From JBEKDJ01 sp050014415 (GTDB lineage Bacteria > Desulfobacterota > BSN033 > UBA1163): a DNA stretch of 29,057 nucleotides. The DNA is taken from the NCBI GenBank assembly GCA_050014415.1, contig JBEKDJ010000013.1, positions 1-29,057 on the forward strand, written 5' to 3'. The translations under genes and the position numbers were made by a program. This document shows positions 14,349 to 23,034 of the stretch, one piece after another. Every line of letters starts with the position of its first letter. The stretch's first letter is position 1. The notes below the pieces were generated by a model that did no database searches, was not told where the DNA came from, and saw nothing but the letters and a program-made list of their open reading frames with translations.

Positions 14349-15521
14349 ATGGCAGAGACGCGGTTCATGACTATTAATATGGGACCTCAACACCCGGCGA
14401 CCCATGGGGTTTTGAGGATCGTGCTGGAATTAGATGGAGAGGTGATCGTCAAGGCAACTCCCGATATCGGCTACCTGCACAGGGGGATTGAGAAGCTTGC
14501 TGAAAGCAAGACATACCATCAATCGATTCCATTCACCGACCGTTTAGATTATACCAATGCGATGGGCAATAACTTAGCCTACGTACTCGCGGTGGAGAAA
14601 CTTCTTGGCATTGAAGTCCCAAAGCGAGCTCAATATATCCGGGTGATGATGGCTGAGCTTCAGAGGATTGCTGCTCATCTCATTTGGCTCGGAAGTCATG
14701 CCCTCGATATGGGTGCAATGACCCTCATCTTCTATACCTTTAGGGAAAGAGAGCAGATCCTGAGGATTTTTGAAGAGGTTGCGGGGGGGAGGCTCACACC
14801 CACGTACCTAAGGATCGGCGGAGTTTCTAAAGACCTTCCGGATGGGATAGAAGAGAAGATCAAGGCATTCGTCCAGGTTTTCCCTGACCGCATCAAGGAA
14901 TATGAAACTCTTCTAACAAGAAATATTATCTGGCTGAAACGGACCAAGGGTGTCGGGGCTATCTCCAAAGAGGATGCGATCAGTTGGGGAGTCACCGGGC
15001 CCACACTCCGGGGTTCAGGCGTGAAGTACGATGTGAGAAAGGCCTTTCCTTATTCAAGTTATGATGAGTTCGATTTTGACATTCCTATAGGCTCAGTGGG
15101 GGATGTCTACGATCGGTACACCGTCCGCTTGAGGGAAATGGAATGGTCCAATGGCATCGTGGAGCAGGCTCTGGAACGATTGCCGAAAGGGCCTATTATT
15201 GCAAACGACCCACGGATAACCCTCCCATCGAAAGATGATGTGACCAAAGACATTGCTTCATTAATCCGACAGTTCAAGATTGTCTCCGAGGGCTTCCAAC
15301 CTCCTGTGGGTGAAGTTTATTCAAGCGTGGAGGCCTCCAAAGGAGAACTGGGATTCTATATTGTGAGCGATGGATCGAATCACCCATTCAGATTCAGGAT
15401 TCGAACACCTTCATTTGCTAATCTGAGTGCGCTTCCAAAGATGATCAAAGGAGGGCTGATCGCGGATGTCATTGCAACGATCGGAAGTATCGATATCGTC
15501 CTGGGAGAAGTAGATCGGTAA
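14349..15521 (+). CDS. nuoD: Complex I subunit D (49-kDa type, quinone site)
   Basis: 390 residues, related to the large subunit of NiFe hydrogenases but without the metal-site cysteines. Visible family motifs are NMGPQHPATHGVLR, GYLHRGIEKLAE, PFTDRLDYTNAM and RIGGVSKDLP; the His of the HPATHG region lines the quinone pocket in known complexes. I chose ATG 14349 (MAETRFMTINMGPQ) with AGAGG 6 bases upstream; the open frame reaches back to 14319 but that would overlap nuoC by 29 bases. It forms the quinone-reducing core with NuoB. Confidence 0.96.
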   Translation: MAETRFMTINMGPQHPATHGVLRIVLELDGEVIVKATPDIGYLHRGIEKLAESKTYHQSIPFTDRLDYTNAMGNNLAYVLAVEKLLGIEVPKRAQYIRVMMAELQRIAAHLIWLGSHALDMGAMTLIFYTFREREQILRIFEEVAGGRLTPTYLRIGGVSKDLPDGIEEKIKAFVQVFPDRIKEYETLLTRNIIWLKRTKGVGAISKEDAISWGVTGPTLRGSGVKYDVRKAFPYSSYDEFDFDIPIGSVGDVYDRYTVRLREMEWSNGIVEQALERLPKGPIIANDPRITLPSKDDVTKDIASLIRQFKIVSEGFQPPVGEVYSSVEASKGELGFYIVSDGSNHPFRFRIRTPSFANLSALPKMIKGGLIADVIATIGSIDIVLGEVDR

Positions 15522-15528
15522 GAAAGAA

Positions 15529-15609
15529 TGTCAAATGTCAAAGCTCAAATGACAAATTAAATCCAAAGTTCAAATTTTTTAGGATTTTAGATTTTGACAT
15601 TTGGACTTT
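15529..15609. repeat. Intergenic inverted-repeat element (family A, copy 2) between nuoD and the GltD-like gene
   Basis: Shares with the copy at 681-814 an identical 21-base left end (15529-15549) and the right-end word ATTTTGACATTTG (15591-15603 and 795-807). Words such as CAAATGTC return as GACATTTG. It fills most of the 108-base gap and ends 20 bases before the next start. Confidence 0.75.
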
Positions 15610-15629
15610 CATTATTAAAAGAGGTTCTT

Positions 15630-17582
15630 ATGACGGATATTCTTTTTAGCAGCTGGGGTGGAGTGGTCACAGATAATCGAGGAAAAACTGAAGCAGAGAG
15701 GCAACCCGTCTCCACTCTCAACCTACCCCTGGATTTAGATAAAGAGAAAAAGATCAAGGCCTTTATCGGATGGGATGGAATTGTCATCAGAGACCCTGAA
15801 GTCAATCTGGTCGATTTGATTCGGGCCTATATCGAGGCGGTCCAAAAGGAATCCTGCGGAAAATGTACACCTTGTCGTGTTGGGACGCGGATTATGGCTA
15901 CTATTATGAATCGGATTGCTGATGGCCAGGGCAAGGTAGAGGACTTAAAACAATTAAAATATTTAGGGGAGACGATACAGAAGAGTTCCAAATGCAATCT
16001 CGGACAGACCGGGCCAAAGCCTGTACTGGATGCCATCGATCATTATGAAGACCAACTCTCCGGTGCAATCCAATTGCAAAAAAAGATTCCTCGCCAGGAA
16101 TATAAAGTCAAGGTAACTGCACCCTGCGAAAGTGCTTGCCCCTCTCATCTTCCTATCACTCGTTATATCGAGTTGATCAAAGAAGGAAGATTTGAAGAAT
16201 CCCTTGCCGCCATTCGCGGAGCAACCTGTCTGGCTGGAGTCTTGGGAAGGATCTGCGTTCGTCCCTGCGAGGATAACTGCCGCCGGGGAATTGTTGATGA
16301 ATGTATTTCCATTAAATGGTTGAAAAGATTCGTGGCAGACTATGAAATAGATAAAAGGAAGGAGCCTCTACTTAAGAAAGAGGGGGATCGTTCAGAAAAA
16401 GTGGCTATCATCGGCGCAGGTCCAGCTGGCCTCTCATGCGCCTACTACCTTGCCCTAAAAGGTTACCCAGTGACCGTCTTCGAGAGACTGGGCGAGCCAG
16501 GTGGGATGGCTGCGGTCGGAATCCCCGACTATCGTCTTCCAAGAAACATTGTTGGATACGAAACGGAAATTGTGAAGCGATTGGGTGTCGAGATTCGATA
16601 CAACACCCAAGTGGGAAAGGATATCACCATCTCTCAGATGTTTGAACAAGGTTATAAAGCCATCTTTATTGGTGTGGGCGCTCAGACCAATACACCCATG
16701 GGAGTCGAGGGAGAAGATAAAGGATATAAGGGATTCATCCCTGGTGTTTTCTACCTTTTAGAAATCAATCTTGGAAGAGATCCTTATCCCGAAGGAAAGA
16801 GAGTGGTCGTTGTCGGTGGCGGAAATGTGGCCATTGACTGTGTCCGATCTTCTTTCCGAATTGGCAAAGCGGATGTGAACTTGGTTTATCGAAGAACGAA
16901 AAAAGAGATGCCTGCCGATCGGGTGGAGATCCACGATGCGGAAGAAGAGGGGGTGAAATTTCATTACCTCTGCAATCCGGTCCGAATTATTGAGAAGGAG
17001 GGAAAGGTAGTCGGGATGGAGTGTATCCGGATGGAGTTGGGCGAACCGGATGAAAGCGGAAGGCGAAGACCTGTTCCGATCAAGGGTTCAGAATTCTTCA
17101 TCGAGGCTGATATTGCCATACCCGCGATTGGGCAGGCGATCGATCTCGCCTTCCTTGAAGAAAAAGACGGAGTAAAGACGACGAAACGATCCACCATTGC
17201 CATCCAGGAAGGAACTTTCATGACAAGCCGTCCGGGGATCTTCTCTGCTGGAGATTGCGTAACCGGACCGGATGTCCTGGTCCGTGCCGCAGGTCATGGA
17301 AAAAGGGCGGCCGAGAAGATTGATCTCTTCCTGAGGGGGATGGAGGTGAAGGAATCGGAGGAAGAACGACTGGAGACCATGGTTGAGAAGATCAAGGTTT
17401 ATAGCAAGGATGAAAAGATTGGGATATCCGGTGGGCAGAAAAGAGCGACGTTGAACATGCTTCCTCCTGATTCGAGAAAATGGATTTTCGATGAGGTGGA
17501 AGAAGGATTTTCCATTCCAGTGGCTCAGAAAGAAGCAGAACGCTGTCTCCGATGTGTAAGAATTGGGCTCTTTGCAGTGTGA
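15630..17582 (+). CDS. Complex I input subunit: NuoF 4Fe-4S tail fused to a GltD-type FAD/NAD(P)H oxidoreductase, in place of nuoE/nuoF
   Basis: 650 residues. Residues 1-70 match no FMN or NADH motif of NuoF. Residues 70-140 are the C-terminal 4Fe-4S part of NuoF: ESCGKCTPCRVG (C76, C79, C82) and C122 in KCNLGQTGPKP. A GltD-type cysteine region follows (C166/C170; C209, C213, C217), then FAD site GAGPAG (262-267), nucleotide site VVVGGGNVAID with VYRRTKKEMPAD (favouring NADPH, as in GltD), FSAGDCVTGPDV, and a C-terminal AERCLRC. I chose ATG 15630 (AAAAGAGG site); the open frame runs back to a TTG at 15594 inside the repeat. It probably feeds electrons from NAD(P)H, or from a redox protein, through the N3-like cluster to NuoG. 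Confidence 0.9.
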   Translation: MTDILFSSWGGVVTDNRGKTEAERQPVSTLNLPLDLDKEKKIKAFIGWDGIVIRDPEVNLVDLIRAYIEAVQKESCGKCTPCRVGTRIMATIMNRIADGQGKVEDLKQLKYLGETIQKSSKCNLGQTGPKPVLDAIDHYEDQLSGAIQLQKKIPRQEYKVKVTAPCESACPSHLPITRYIELIKEGRFEESLAAIRGATCLAGVLGRICVRPCEDNCRRGIVDECISIKWLKRFVADYEIDKRKEPLLKKEGDRSEKVAIIGAGPAGLSCAYYLALKGYPVTVFERLGEPGGMAAVGIPDYRLPRNIVGYETEIVKRLGVEIRYNTQVGKDITISQMFEQGYKAIFIGVGAQTNTPMGVEGEDKGYKGFIPGVFYLLEINLGRDPYPEGKRVVVVGGGNVAIDCVRSSFRIGKADVNLVYRRTKKEMPADRVEIHDAEEEGVKFHYLCNPVRIIEKEGKVVGMECIRMELGEPDESGRRRPVPIKGSEFFIEADIAIPAIGQAIDLAFLEEKDGVKTTKRSTIAIQEGTFMTSRPGIFSAGDCVTGPDVLVRAAGHGKRAAEKIDLFLRGMEVKESEEERLETMVEKIKVYSKDEKIGISGGQKRATLNMLPPDSRKWIFDEVEEGFSIPVAQKEAERCLRCVRIGLFAV

Positions 17583-17588
17583 TATTTT

Positions 17589-17692
17589 CCCCCTCACCCG
17601 TTCCCTCTCCCGCTAGGGGAGAGGGGATTAATTAGGTGAGATGATAATATGGAAACCCTCCCCCTTGACGGGGGAGGGGAAGGGTGGGGGTG
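17589..17692. repeat. C/G-rich inverted-repeat element between the GltD-like gene and nuoG
   Basis: Two 9-bp hairpins: CCCTCTCCC (17603-17611) with GGGAGAGGG (17617-17625), and CCCTCCCCC (17656-17664) with GGGGGAGGG (17670-17678). They are flanked by an outer CCCTCACCC / GGGTGGGGG pair. The CCCTCACCC type is a widespread bacterial intergenic repeat. Confidence 0.75.
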
Positions 17693-17712
17693 AATGGAGG
17701 ATCTGACAGAGA

Positions 17713-20322
17713 ATGATGAAGCTAACCATTGATGGGAAAGAGATTACGGGAAGGCCGGATCAAACGATTTATGAGGTCGCCAAAGAGAATGGTATCTATA
17801 TTCCCACCCTGTGTTACCACCCTAGATTGAGTCTGCTCAAATCCTGCCGCATTTGTTTGGTCGATGTCGAGGGTGCGGAAATGCCTATGGCCTCTTGTGC
17901 GACACCTGTAGTCGATGGGATGGTGGTTCAAACCCGCACGGAGCGTGTGGAGAAGATGAGGCTTGAGGCTCTGAAATTATTGCTGGTTAATCATCCTCTG
18001 GACTGTCCTGTCTGTGATGCGGGAGGAGAATGTCAGCTTCAGAACCGTACCTATGAATTTGGAATCGAAAAGAATGAGTTTCCACCTGAAAAGAGGGAGA
18101 TTCCACCCACTCCGTATGGAACTCCACTCATTCAGCAATGGTTTGATCGTTGTATTATGTGTCTTCGTTGCATTCAGGCCTGTGTCGATGTTCCGGGTGC
18201 CGATGTCCTCGAAGTGGCAGAGCATGGTTTTTCTTCTTACGTAAAAGCAGCCCGGAAGGAGAATTGTATCTCCTGCGGAGAATGCCTCCACGTATGTCCA
18301 GTGGGTGCGTTAACAGAGAATCTCAGTCCTATTAAAGGAAGGACATGGCAACTGGACAGAACCCAGACCACCTGCACTTTCTGTGCATGCGGTTGCCAGC
18401 TTGAGCTCAACACTCTCGCCGATAGAAGAGTGGTCAAGGTGACTACTAAAAGTGAAGCCGGGGTTAATCAAAGTAGTCTCTGCGCCAAGGGAAGATTCGG
18501 TTTCGATTTTATTCACCATCCCGACAGGGTTCAAAGACCTCTTGTGAAAAAATCCGGAGTTTTTGTAGAGGTCTCCTGGGAAGAAGCCCTGGCATTGGTC
18601 GCCACAAAACTTCAAGAAATAAAAGAGAAGTATGGGGCCCAGAGCATCGGAGGAATCTCTTCCTCCAGAGCGACTAATGAAGAGAATTTCCTTTTTCAGA
18701 AATGGATGAGGGCCTGCATCGGGACAAATCATATCGACAATGGGGCCCGATTGGCAAGCGGTTCCTCTCTCTACGGAATGATGGCCTCTGTCGGATATGG
18801 GGCGATGACCCATTCGATGGACGATGTGACCAAGGCTGATCTCATTCTTATCGTCGGTGCGGATGCGTATGATGACAACCTCATCTTCAGCAATAAGATG
18901 AGGGAAGCCATCCGTGAGAACAACGCAAAGATTATCCTTGTCGATCCTCGAAAGACCCAGTGGGAGAAATGGGCCAACCTCTGGTTGAGACCTCTCCCAG
19001 GGACGGATGTCGCCTGGATCAATGGTTTGGTTCGCCTCCTCATTGGGAAAGGTACCCAATCCAAGACAGAGGGGTTTGAAACTCTGCGCTCCTCTGTAGA
19101 AAAATTTTCGCCTGAGTCTGTCAAAAATAGTACAGGAATTTTTCCGGCAGATTTGGAGAGAGTTGCCAATCTCTATCTCTCGGCAAAAAAGAGGGCGATC
19201 GTCTTTGGCTCTGGCGTGACTCAGCATGTCAACGGAACTGAGATAGTTGAAGCTCTCTGCAACCTGGCCCTGCTGACCGGAGAGACAGAAGCGGGAGGAG
19301 GGGGTGTCTACCCTATGCTCACCCAAAACAATGCCCAGGGCGCTTTCGACATGGGCAGTCTTTCCGAATTTCTACCAGGTTACCAGAGAATTGATGATGA
19401 AAAGGCCCGACGGAGGTTTGAAGAGATATGGGAGAAGGAGATCCCGGAAAAACCAGGCTTCAGCTATATGGAGATGTTCGATAAGGTATCGGAAGGGAAG
19501 ATTAAGGCCCTCTATGTTTCTTGTGAAGATCCTTTCATCACCCTCCCTAACTTAGAACGTCTAAAAAACGGACTCCATCACTTGGAATTCTTAGTCGTCC
19601 AGGATCTCTTTATGACTCACATTGGGAGTTATGCGCATGTGATTTTACCAGGGGTGAGTTTCGCTGAGAAGGATGGGACCTTTACCAATATGGAGAGAAG
19701 GGTGCAAAGAGTCCGTAAGGCCATCTCACCGGTTGGTGATGCCAGGCCGGACTGGAAGATACTCTGCGATCTTTCGACAAAGATGGGCTATCCAATGGGA
19801 TACCAAAGCCCTGCTGAGATCATGGAAGAAATCGCCTCTTTAGTTCCCATCTATGAAGGAATTAATTATTCCAATCTTGAAAAGGGTGGAATCCAGTGGT
19901 CTTCAAGGAATGGATGGAAACGGAAATTCCTTCCCATTGAATACAAGGGACCAGTAGAGAAGCCTGATGATAAATATCCTTTATGGATCATCCCCAGAGG
20001 GTTTCATTACCATTACGGAATCGGAACCACAACCAAGAGAGCCATGGGATTGGCCAAGGTTTTTCCTGATTCCTGCATCGAAGTTCACCCTGAAGATGCT
20101 AAGAAAGCAGGATTGGACGAAGGAGGAAAAGTGAAGGTCATTTCACCCAGAGGTGAGGTGGAGACGATCTGCAAGGTTTCCGGAGCTGTTCCCAAAGGGA
20201 TGGCCTATTTTGCCACCACATTTTTCCCCACTTTTGTAAATAACCTTTTAATTTCTGGATATGATACTAAGAACCAGCACCCTGAATACAAAGTCTTTAT
20301 CGGAAGGATAGAGAAACGATAG
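17713..20322 (+). CDS. nuoG: Complex I subunit G, formate-dehydrogenase-like but lacking the catalytic residue
   Basis: 869 residues. N-terminal 2Fe-2S (C34, C45, C48, C62), His-Cys 4Fe-4S (H94, C98, C101, C107), two ferredoxin-type clusters (C147/C150/C153/C157; C185/C188/C191/C195), then a full molybdopterin-oxidoreductase fold with its own 4Fe-4S site (C221, C224, C228, C257) and the C-terminal dinucleotide-binding domain ending EYKVFIGRIEKR. The body is closer to formate dehydrogenase alpha subunits than to short NuoG (SSRATNEENFLFQKWMRACI). At the active site, formate dehydrogenases have CARV-(Sec/Cys)-H; here it is GARL-A348-S349, so formate oxidation is not expected. There is no in-frame TGA for Sec. 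The ribosome site is weak (GGAGG 12 bases upstream); ATG 17716 is an alternative start. Confidence 0.93.
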   Translation: MMKLTIDGKEITGRPDQTIYEVAKENGIYIPTLCYHPRLSLLKSCRICLVDVEGAEMPMASCATPVVDGMVVQTRTERVEKMRLEALKLLLVNHPLDCPVCDAGGECQLQNRTYEFGIEKNEFPPEKREIPPTPYGTPLIQQWFDRCIMCLRCIQACVDVPGADVLEVAEHGFSSYVKAARKENCISCGECLHVCPVGALTENLSPIKGRTWQLDRTQTTCTFCACGCQLELNTLADRRVVKVTTKSEAGVNQSSLCAKGRFGFDFIHHPDRVQRPLVKKSGVFVEVSWEEALALVATKLQEIKEKYGAQSIGGISSSRATNEENFLFQKWMRACIGTNHIDNGARLASGSSLYGMMASVGYGAMTHSMDDVTKADLILIVGADAYDDNLIFSNKMREAIRENNAKIILVDPRKTQWEKWANLWLRPLPGTDVAWINGLVRLLIGKGTQSKTEGFETLRSSVEKFSPESVKNSTGIFPADLERVANLYLSAKKRAIVFGSGVTQHVNGTEIVEALCNLALLTGETEAGGGGVYPMLTQNNAQGAFDMGSLSEFLPGYQRIDDEKARRRFEEIWEKEIPEKPGFSYMEMFDKVSEGKIKALYVSCEDPFITLPNLERLKNGLHHLEFLVVQDLFMTHIGSYAHVILPGVSFAEKDGTFTNMERRVQRVRKAISPVGDARPDWKILCDLSTKMGYPMGYQSPAEIMEEIASLVPIYEGINYSNLEKGGIQWSSRNGWKRKFLPIEYKGPVEKPDDKYPLWIIPRGFHYHYGIGTTTKRAMGLAKVFPDSCIEVHPEDAKKAGLDEGGKVKVISPRGEVETICKVSGAVPKGMAYFATTFFPTFVNNLLISGYDTKNQHPEYKVFIGRIEKR

Positions 20323-20422
20323 ACCCCGTTAGAAAAGGTGGGGCTATAAATCCCGCCTTCAAAAAGGTACTAACATTCTTTTTTTTCATCCTCCCCTCAA
20401 AGGACGAGGTTTCTAACGGGGT
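20323..20422. mobile_element. 100-bp element with 13-bp perfect terminal inverted repeats (MITE-like) between nuoG and nuoH
   Basis: ACCCCGTTAGAAA (20323-20335) and TTTCTAACGGGGT (20410-20422) are exact reverse complements. The element begins at the base after the nuoG stop codon and ends 14 bases before nuoH. An inner stem (AAGGTGGG / CCCGCCTT) follows the left end. Flanking AG on each side is too short to be called a target duplication. Confidence 0.7.
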
Positions 20423-20436
20423 AGAGGAGAAGCAGG

Positions 20437-21456
20437 ATGCAACTGTTATATCTTCTCATTGAAATCATTGTTAAATGCGTAGTGGTGTTTGCTTGCTTGT
20501 GGATTGTGATAGCTTATGAGACCTGGTTCATGCGGAAGATGGCAGGGCGCATCCAGCTTCGATATGGACCAAACCGCTGTGGCCCTTATGGATTGCTTCA
20601 GCCTTTTGCCGACCTTTTCAAAGCCCTTTTCAAGGAGGACCTCATTCCAGGCAGATCGGATAAGGCGGTCTTTACTATTGCACCGATGATTACTATCACT
20701 GCATCCCTCAGCTTATTTGCAGTGATCCCTTTTGGAAATCAGTTCACCATTCCTTGGACGGATTATGTCGTCAAATTACGAATTGCTGATATAGATGTTG
20801 GGCTCCTCTATATTTTTGGTATAGCCTCCTTAGGGGAGTATGGGATTGTCCTGGGGGGATGGTCCTCTGGAAACAAGTATGGTTTAATGGGGTCCCTTCG
20901 GGCAGCGGCTCAAATGATAAGCTATGAAACGGCTCTGGGTATTTCGATTGTCGGGGTCCTCATTCTATCACAGAGTCTGAGGCTGACTGAGATCATCAAT
21001 CATCAGGCAGGAGGATTCTGGAATTGGAATATCTGGTATCAGCCCGTTGGTTTTGTCCTTTACATCATTTGTGGTCTAGCTGAGATGAACAAGGTTCCTT
21101 TTGATATGCCTGAAGCAGAGGCGGAGTTGGCATGTGGGTTCAACATTGAATACAGTAGCATGAAATTCGCCCTTCTGTACCTGTCTGAATTTTTCCACAT
21201 GACTGCCGTAGGAGCGGTTGCGGTGACGCTCTTTCTTGGAGGATGGCAGCCACTCATCCCTTGTTTGGATTTCATTCCTGGGGTCATCTGGTTCTGCATC
21301 AAACTTTTCATTGTCATCTTCTTTTTCATGTGGGAACAATGGACTTATCCAAGGCTTCGATATGATCAGATTATGAAATTTGGATGGAAAATCCTACTCC
21401 CCTTGGCGCTGATCAACCTTCTGATCACTGGTTTGATCATTTCATTGAAAGGATGA
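20437..21456 (+). CDS. nuoH: Complex I subunit H (membrane, quinone entry)
   Basis: 339 residues, mostly membrane helices. Conserved loops are visible: GRIQLRYGPNRCGPYGLLQP after the first helix, and EMNKVPFDMPEAEAELACGF followed by NIEYSSMKFAL, the acidic cytoplasmic loop near the quinone channel. It anchors the peripheral arm and forms the entry to the quinone cavity. A GAGGAG site precedes ATG 20437. It is followed by nuoI after only 16 bases. Confidence 0.96.
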   Translation: MQLLYLLIEIIVKCVVVFACLWIVIAYETWFMRKMAGRIQLRYGPNRCGPYGLLQPFADLFKALFKEDLIPGRSDKAVFTIAPMITITASLSLFAVIPFGNQFTIPWTDYVVKLRIADIDVGLLYIFGIASLGEYGIVLGGWSSGNKYGLMGSLRAAAQMISYETALGISIVGVLILSQSLRLTEIINHQAGGFWNWNIWYQPVGFVLYIICGLAEMNKVPFDMPEAEAELACGFNIEYSSMKFALLYLSEFFHMTAVGAVAVTLFLGGWQPLIPCLDFIPGVIWFCIKLFIVIFFFMWEQWTYPRLRYDQIMKFGWKILLPLALINLLITGLIISLKG

Positions 21457-21472
21457 AGAAAAGAGGTCAGAC

Positions 21473-21886
21473 ATGATCATTCCATTATTGAAGGGTTTAA
21501 AAGTAACAATAAAATATTTTTTCTCTAAACCCATTACGATTCAATATCCGGAGGAAAAAAGACCTCCGGCAAAACGCTGGAGAGGTATTCAATATTTTGA
21601 AAAGGATGAGCGAGGAAGGACCAAGTGCGTAGCCTGTGGCCTCTGTATGGTGGTCTGTCCCTCTCAGTGCATCTACATTGAGACGGCTGAGGATGAAGAA
21701 GGAAGGCGTTATCCCCTCACCTATGAATTGGATGTTGCACGATGTATTTTTTGCGGTTTTTGTGAAGAGGCATGCCCTGTCAAAGCGATCTTTATGGGAA
21801 AGACATATGAATGGGTTGAACCACAGCGAAAACCATTGCTCATGGATACTGAGAGGCTTTTGGAAGAAAAAAAGTTTAATCCGTAA
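21473..21886 (+). CDS. nuoI: Complex I subunit I (two 4Fe-4S clusters)
   Basis: 137 residues with two ferredoxin-type motifs, CVACGLCMVVCP (C52, C55, C58, C62) and CIFCGFCEEACP (C91, C94, C97, C101), carrying clusters N6a and N6b that pass electrons from NuoG to N2 on NuoB. The N-terminal hydrophobic helix (PLLKGLKVTIKYFF) lies on the membrane surface, as in the family. An AGAGG site precedes the ATG. It is tightly spaced behind nuoH. Confidence 0.96.
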   Translation: MIIPLLKGLKVTIKYFFSKPITIQYPEEKRPPAKRWRGIQYFEKDERGRTKCVACGLCMVVCPSQCIYIETAEDEEGRRYPLTYELDVARCIFCGFCEEACPVKAIFMGKTYEWVEPQRKPLLMDTERLLEEKKFNP

Positions 21887-21907
21887 ATTAGTTCGAAAAT
21901 AATCCGA

Positions 21908-22062
21908 TTATCTCCTTCTCCCCTGTCGGGAGAGGGGGGTGGTGAGGGGGACCATTTCATTTGCACCCCCACCTCTGCAACACTTAGGGTGCAGAGGCCA
22001 TACCCTGAAACTCATGTGGTTCGGGGCTCAACCCTCTTCCATCAAGGGGGAGGGGGTTTTAA
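21908..22062. repeat. Compound hairpin element between nuoI and nuoJ
   Basis: The 191-base gap holds CTCTCCC/CCCTCACC-type words, an 8-bp perfect hairpin CCTCTGCA (21972-21979) / TGCAGAGG (21990-21997), and a terminator-like end: CCCTCTTCC, loop ATCAA, GGGGGAGGG, then GGTTTTAAT just before nuoJ. The last hairpin could cause partial termination or mRNA processing. Confidence 0.65.
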
Positions 22063-22077
22063 TATTGGAGTAAAACA

Positions 22078-22608
22078 ATGGCTGAAAATATAGGAACAAT
22101 ATTTCAATGGTTGGTTTTTTTGGGGATGGCCTTTACCTCCATCATCGCTTCCTTATTAGTCATCACTCGAAAGAACACTATTCACAGCGCTCTTTTTTTG
22201 GTGTTGACCCTTCTCTGTGTGGCAGTGCTTTACCTATTGCTCTATAGTCAGTTCATGGCCATCATCCAGGCGGTGGTTTACGCTGGTGGCATCGTGATGC
22301 TGATCGTCTTTGTCATTATGCTTCTGGATTTGGAGGAGGAACTTCGGTCCGGTCTGAAACTTTTTTATTCAAAAGTGATTGGAGGCCTGCTGGCCGTTCT
22401 CTTTCTCTTCGGGATCGTTTATGCGGTAGTAGCGAAATCCCCAACAGGAAAGATAGGTTCCTCTTATACATCAGCGAATGTGAATGCTAATGTAAAGGCC
22501 GTCGGCGAGGTGCTTTTTACACAATATCTCTTCCCTTTTGAGATTGTGTCCGTCCTTCTCATGGCTGCTGTCGTTGGAGCGGTCATATTGAGCAAGAAAA
22601 GGCACTAG
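22078..22608 (+). CDS. nuoJ: Complex I subunit J (membrane)
   Basis: 176 residues, about five membrane helices. The conserved third helix with its pi-bulge region is seen as FMAIIQAVVYAGGIVMLIVF, and the NTIHSALFLVLTLLCVAVLY segment precedes it. NuoJ lies between the quinone-site module and the antiporter-like subunits and helps transmit conformational change. A TTGGAG site is 8 bases upstream of the ATG. Confidence 0.95.
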   Translation: MAENIGTIFQWLVFLGMAFTSIIASLLVITRKNTIHSALFLVLTLLCVAVLYLLLYSQFMAIIQAVVYAGGIVMLIVFVIMLLDLEEELRSGLKLFYSKVIGGLLAVLFLFGIVYAVVAKSPTGKIGSSYTSANVNANVKAVGEVLFTQYLFPFEIVSVLLMAAVVGAVILSKKRH

Positions 22609-22624
22609 GTAAAGATAATTAAAA

Positions 22625-22704
22625 ATTGCAAAATACAAAATGGAAAATTTGAAAAAAGTTTGAAGGATTTTATACTTTGTAATTTTTAATTTGAATTTTG
22701 CAAT
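22625..22704. repeat. A/T-rich inverted-repeat element between nuoJ and nuoK
   Basis: ATTGCAAAAT (22625-22634) and ATTTTGCAAT (22695-22704) are perfect 10-bp arms; inner words AAAATT / AATTTT and ACAAAAT / ACTTTGT continue the pairing less exactly. It ends 11 bases before the nuoK start, next to the GAGGAG site. Confidence 0.65.
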
Positions 22705-22715
22705 GAGGAGTATTT

Positions 22716-23030
22716 ATGACAATTCCATCCATTCCCCCTGAATGTTATTTGGTCTTGAGCGGGATACTCTTTACTATTGGAGTCATTGGAGCTTTAACCC
22801 GACGAAATGCAATTGTGGTCTTCATGTGTATTGAGATGATGCTCAATTCCGTCAACCTCACCTTCATCACCCTGTCCTGGTTTCTCCAATCCCTGGATGG
22901 GGTAATCTTTGCGTTCTTTGTCATTGCCGTTGCAGCTGCCGAGGCAGCCGTCGGGTTGGCTATCTTTGTGATGATCTATCGTTCGAGAGAAACGATCAAT
23001 GTGGATGAGATCAATATACTGAAATGGTGA
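22716..23030 (+). CDS. nuoK: Complex I subunit K (membrane)
   Basis: 104 residues, three membrane helices. The two buried glutamates of the proton path are present, E40 (FMCIEMMLNSVNL) and E76 (AAAEAAVGLAIFV), at the expected spacing of 36. It is an Mrp-antiporter-type small subunit. The GAGGAG site is 6 bases upstream. The C-terminus (ETINVDEINILKW) is of ordinary type. Confidence 0.96.
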   Translation: MTIPSIPPECYLVLSGILFTIGVIGALTRRNAIVVFMCIEMMLNSVNLTFITLSWFLQSLDGVIFAFFVIAVAAAEAAVGLAIFVMIYRSRETINVDEINILKW

Positions 23031-23034
23031 CCCA

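Noticed and set aside
15594..15629. TTG start for the GltD-like gene
   Set aside because: It falls inside the repeat element and has no ribosome site; ATG 15630 follows AAAAGAGG.
18736..18768. Selenocysteine codon in the formate-dehydrogenase-like NuoG
   Set aside because: The catalytic position is encoded as Ala followed by Ser; there is no in-frame TGA.
18310..19326. 338-codon open frame on the minus strand
   Set aside because: It lies wholly antisense to nuoG, has no recognisable domain, and nuoG is certain from its cluster motifs.
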